A DNA stretch of 44,826 nucleotides. Origin: an uncultured Clostridia bacterium. GTDB taxonomy: Bacteria > Bacillota > Clostridia > Oscillospirales > Ruminococcaceae. The stretch covers positions 1-44,826 of the forward strand of contig CANPYZ010000018.1 of NCBI GenBank assembly GCA_947589035.1. The letters are read 5' to 3'. A program made the position numbers and the translations under genes. Positions 42,919 to 44,826 of this stretch are shown here, piece by piece; the stretch's first letter is position 1, and each line of letters begins with the position of its first letter. Below the pieces are notes generated by a model, which ran no database searches, was not told where the DNA came from, and was given only the letters and a program-made list of their open reading frames with translations.

Positions 42919-43099
42919 ATCAGAATTAACGACGTTAATTAGCAAAATTAACGCTCTCGCCCGTAAAGCGAAAACTACAGGCTTGACCGAATCCGAAAAG
43001 CAGGAACAAACTTTGCTAAGAAATCAATACAGGGAAATGTTCCGCCGGAATTTGAAACAACAGCTTGACCGCATAGAAGTTATCGATGACAACAAATAA
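42911..43099 (+). CDS. DUF896 (YnzC-like) small protein
   Basis: 62 residues: LTTLISKINALARKAKTTGLT then EKQEQTLLRNQYREMFRRNLKQQLD are landmarks of the DUF896 family, a two-helix cytoplasmic protein of Firmicutes with SOS-linked members but no firm function. ATG at 42911 follows GGAGG by 5 bases; the reading frame's upstream extension lies inside deoD. A terminator follows. Confidence 0.9.
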   Translation: MAESELTTLISKINALARKAKTTGLTESEKQEQTLLRNQYREMFRRNLKQQLDRIEVIDDNK

Positions 43100-43101
43100 A
43101 A

Positions 43102-43132
43102 TTATCCCCCACGTTCAGTGGGGGAATTTTTC
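43102..43132. terminator. Rho-independent terminator, probably bidirectional
   Basis: TCCCCCAC pairs with GTGGGGGA around loop GTTCA, followed by a T run on the plus strand and AT-rich sequence on the minus strand. It ends both the deoD operon and the restriction-modification operon. Confidence 0.88.
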
Positions 43133-43137
43133 ACAAA

Positions 43138-43857
43138 TTATTCATCACGATGAAAATATTCATGAATGATTTTTTTAATTAGTTCCTGTGCATGTTCTTT
43201 TCCGGATAATTTAACAAGTTGATGATAATCTTCCATTTCATTTCCGGTAAACACTAAAGGAATAATTTTTTCAAATTTGCCTGCAACATGTTCATAATTT
43301 TCAGGATATGCCCAAAAACACCGCAAACAAAAACTGCTGTCTTTTTTGCTCCAGTTGTCGCAATGTTCACAAGTCCATGATTTCGCACGGTTTGCGGACG
43401 GACTTAATAACATATAATCATCAATGTTTTTTTCGTCACATTCTCCGCCGATTTCATAAGGAATCCGGTGATCTACTTGTAAAACAGATTCGTCCATTGA
43501 TTCAAGATATACAAAACATTTTGAACCATATTTTTCTACTAATGCTTTTTTTAATGCTTTAGAAATCACCGTACGCCCAGATGATTTTGACAAAGAATTT
43601 TTCATTTCATCAGGGTTTCCAAATCGATAAGCAGCAATGCTTTTTCCGTTTGCGTCCGTGACACGATACGTCACCACAGGAATCCCGTATTCTCTCACAT
43701 CCCGAATTGCTCTCGGTGGGTGATGATAGCCATATATATTTTCTAATTCTTCAGAAGTAATAAATCCATGTTTCAAAATATGCTGTATCACCGTACGGGG
43801 ACGTTTAGCCGTTACTGATTGTAATAAGGCAAGAAATTCTTCAGAATAGTTGTTCAT
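43138..43857 (-). CDS. HNH restriction endonuclease
   Basis: 239 residues. The N-terminal 80 residues look like a winged-helix region (VIQHILKHGFITSEELENIYG). The HNH motif follows as VLQVDHRIPYEIGGECDEKNIDDYMLL, given by landmarks VDHRIPYEIGG and SANRAKSW. Then comes a zinc-ribbon-like CEHC...CLRC pair before FWAYPENYEHVAG. It overlaps the methyltransferase gene by ATGA, the usual arrangement for a type II system. The target sequence cannot be told. Confidence 0.88.
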   Translation of the reverse strand: MNNYSEEFLALLQSVTAKRPRTVIQHILKHGFITSEELENIYGYHHPPRAIRDVREYGIPVVTYRVTDANGKSIAAYRFGNPDEMKNSLSKSSGRTVISKALKKALVEKYGSKCFVYLESMDESVLQVDHRIPYEIGGECDEKNIDDYMLLSPSANRAKSWTCEHCDNWSKKDSSFCLRCFWAYPENYEHVAGKFEKIIPLVFTGNEMEDYHQLVKLSGKEHAQELIKKIIHEYFHRDE

Positions 43858-44744
43858 GCTGTCACTTCCGTTAATGGCAATTGTTTCAAAATAAGTGATT
43901 GGCTAATATACAGCGATTCAAAAGTCACTGATTTTTTTCCTAATAAAGTTGATTGACTTGACAATCCAGCATTTAAAAGAATTTTTTTACAGCCTAAACT
44001 TTCCGGTAAATCTTTACCATATTCTTTTTCGCCGCAAATGCCGTCATAACTAATTAAATAATCAATATGTTTACGATTCAATAATTGAATGGACTCTGCA
44101 AATTCATCAAATGAAACGCCTGAATAATATCGGCTGTCTTTGCCATTCGTTACTCCCTGATATGGGGGGTCTATGTAAACTAAATCTCCTTGATGCGCCA
44201 TTTCAAAAATTTCATGATAATCTAAAGAGAAAAAAGCCGTTTTTCCTTTGAGTAAATGAGAAATGGCACAAAGATTTTTTTCTAAAGTATCTGGATTTGT
44301 TCCATGTCTCCGTTTATCGGGAGACTGATTAAAATTCCCGTTTTCAGCGTATCTTACTGCTCCTTTTACGCATCTTGCAATCAAATAAAGCAAATTAGCA
44401 GCATTTTTTTGTCCATGATTAAATTTTTCCCGAATCATATAAAAATGTTCTGCATGATGTTCCCCATAATCAAATTGTTCATTCCAAATTTTCCGATATT
44501 CGTCCGCAAGCTGTGATGGGTGATGAACGACTTGTGTTAAAATTTCCACTAAAGGCTGATTCAAATCATTGATAACATAAAAATTTGCCCTATGTTCCAT
44601 TGCTGTTGCTATTGTAATCGCCGCCATACCGGAAAATGGTTCAATCAGTCTGTTAAAGTGTTTTGGCATATATTGCAAAATTTGGGGAGCGAGTTTTCTT
44701 TTCGAACCTTGATATTGAACAATGTGTGGAGTTTTGCCATTCAT
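43854..44744 (-). CDS. DNA adenine N6-methyltransferase, D12 class (Dam-like)
   Basis: 296 residues. SAM-binding motif in RLIEPFSGMAAITIA and the catalytic DPPY in LVYIDPPYQG; the N-terminal YQGSKRKLAPQIL is typical of the D12 class. It protects host DNA from the adjacent HNH enzyme. ATG at 44744 has no Shine-Dalgarno sequence; the repeat at 44752-44826 ends 7 bases upstream of it. Poorer in the CCGGA signature than core genes, suggesting transfer. Confidence 0.92.
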   Translation of the reverse strand: MNGKTPHIVQYQGSKRKLAPQILQYMPKHFNRLIEPFSGMAAITIATAMEHRANFYVINDLNQPLVEILTQVVHHPSQLADEYRKIWNEQFDYGEHHAEHFYMIREKFNHGQKNAANLLYLIARCVKGAVRYAENGNFNQSPDKRRHGTNPDTLEKNLCAISHLLKGKTAFFSLDYHEIFEMAHQGDLVYIDPPYQGVTNGKDSRYYSGVSFDEFAESIQLLNRKHIDYLISYDGICGEKEYGKDLPESLGCKKILLNAGLSSQSTLLGKKSVTFESLYISQSLILKQLPLTEVTA

Positions 44745-44751
44745 TAGTGTG

Positions 44752-44826
44752 CCGTTACTGAAAACTTATAAAAAGTTGTAAAACAAACTTTTATGTTCCA
44801 TTCCTTGTTCAATGTGTCCGCTTTTG
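44752..44826 (+). repeat. Dispersed repeat, right copy (matches 1907-1981), cut by window end
   Basis: Same orientation as the left copy. On the minus strand it would be the 3' end of a second copy of the structured RNA, reading directly into the methyltransferase gene. The hairpin at about 44771-44792 is kept, with G-C replacing the A-T pair of the left copy. Confidence 0.88.

Overview
The window looks like a chromosomal segment from a low-to-mid GC Firmicute of the class Clostridia, most likely a Ruminococcus-type (Oscillospiraceae) gut or rumen bacterium. The basis is a spoVS-ymdB pair, a DUF896 protein, a fused SecDF, archaeal-type ProRS, many TTG starts behind strong Shine-Dalgarno sites, sigma-A promoters with 17-base spacers, and surface proteins with Thr/Lys-rich linkers. 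All names rest on motif recognition from translated sequence; no database search was possible.

Layout. (A) 1-3.6 kb is an accessory island: an IS5-type transposase tail, a 5'-truncated AAA-ATPase/PD-(D/E)XK gene, a roughly 700-base non-coding stretch with convergent promoters and a structured RNA candidate, then orphan polymorphic-toxin/immunity cassettes. (B) 3.6-10.3 kb is housekeeping: cysS, two cyclophilin-type proteins separated by an Rpn-type nuclease gene, murA, a WalJ/YycJ-like metallo-beta-lactamase-fold protein and rlmH. (C) 10.3-15.6 kb holds three tandem paralogous surface proteins, two with near-identical promoters, followed by a radical SAM gene. (D) 16.4-23.1 kb is a compact phage-derived cluster (terminase small and large subunits, portal, major capsid, protease-like protein, connector and tail-completion proteins, baseplate-hub-like protein). 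It has no integrase, repressor, lysis, replication, tape-measure or fibre genes. (E) 23.2-36.9 kb is on the minus strand: spoVS, then an overlapping operon (small membrane protein, proS, GH3 lipoprotein, HD hydrolase, thioesterase, CYTH, membrane acyltransferase-like, ymdB), an unknown protein, a split acyl-CoA-dehydratase-activase pair and alr. (F) 37-43.1 kb is on the plus strand: a DUF1273/SLOG protein, a degenerate LCP-like protein, tatD, secDF, deoD and a DUF896 protein. (G) 43.1-44.8 kb is a minus-strand restriction-modification pair (HNH endonuclease and D12-class adenine methyltransferase).

The most interesting signals are two. First, a sequence at 1907-1981 recurs at 44752-44826 with three differences in 75 bases, and two of those differences form a compensatory A-T to G-C change in a hairpin. 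The left copy is the 3' end of a roughly 255-nt, promoter-driven, highly structured minus-strand RNA candidate; the right copy ends 7 bases before the start codon of the methyltransferase. Second, the phage-derived cluster shares the base-usage signature of the surrounding core genes and is boxed between housekeeping genes, which suggests a domesticated capsid or gene-transfer-like particle system rather than an active prophage.
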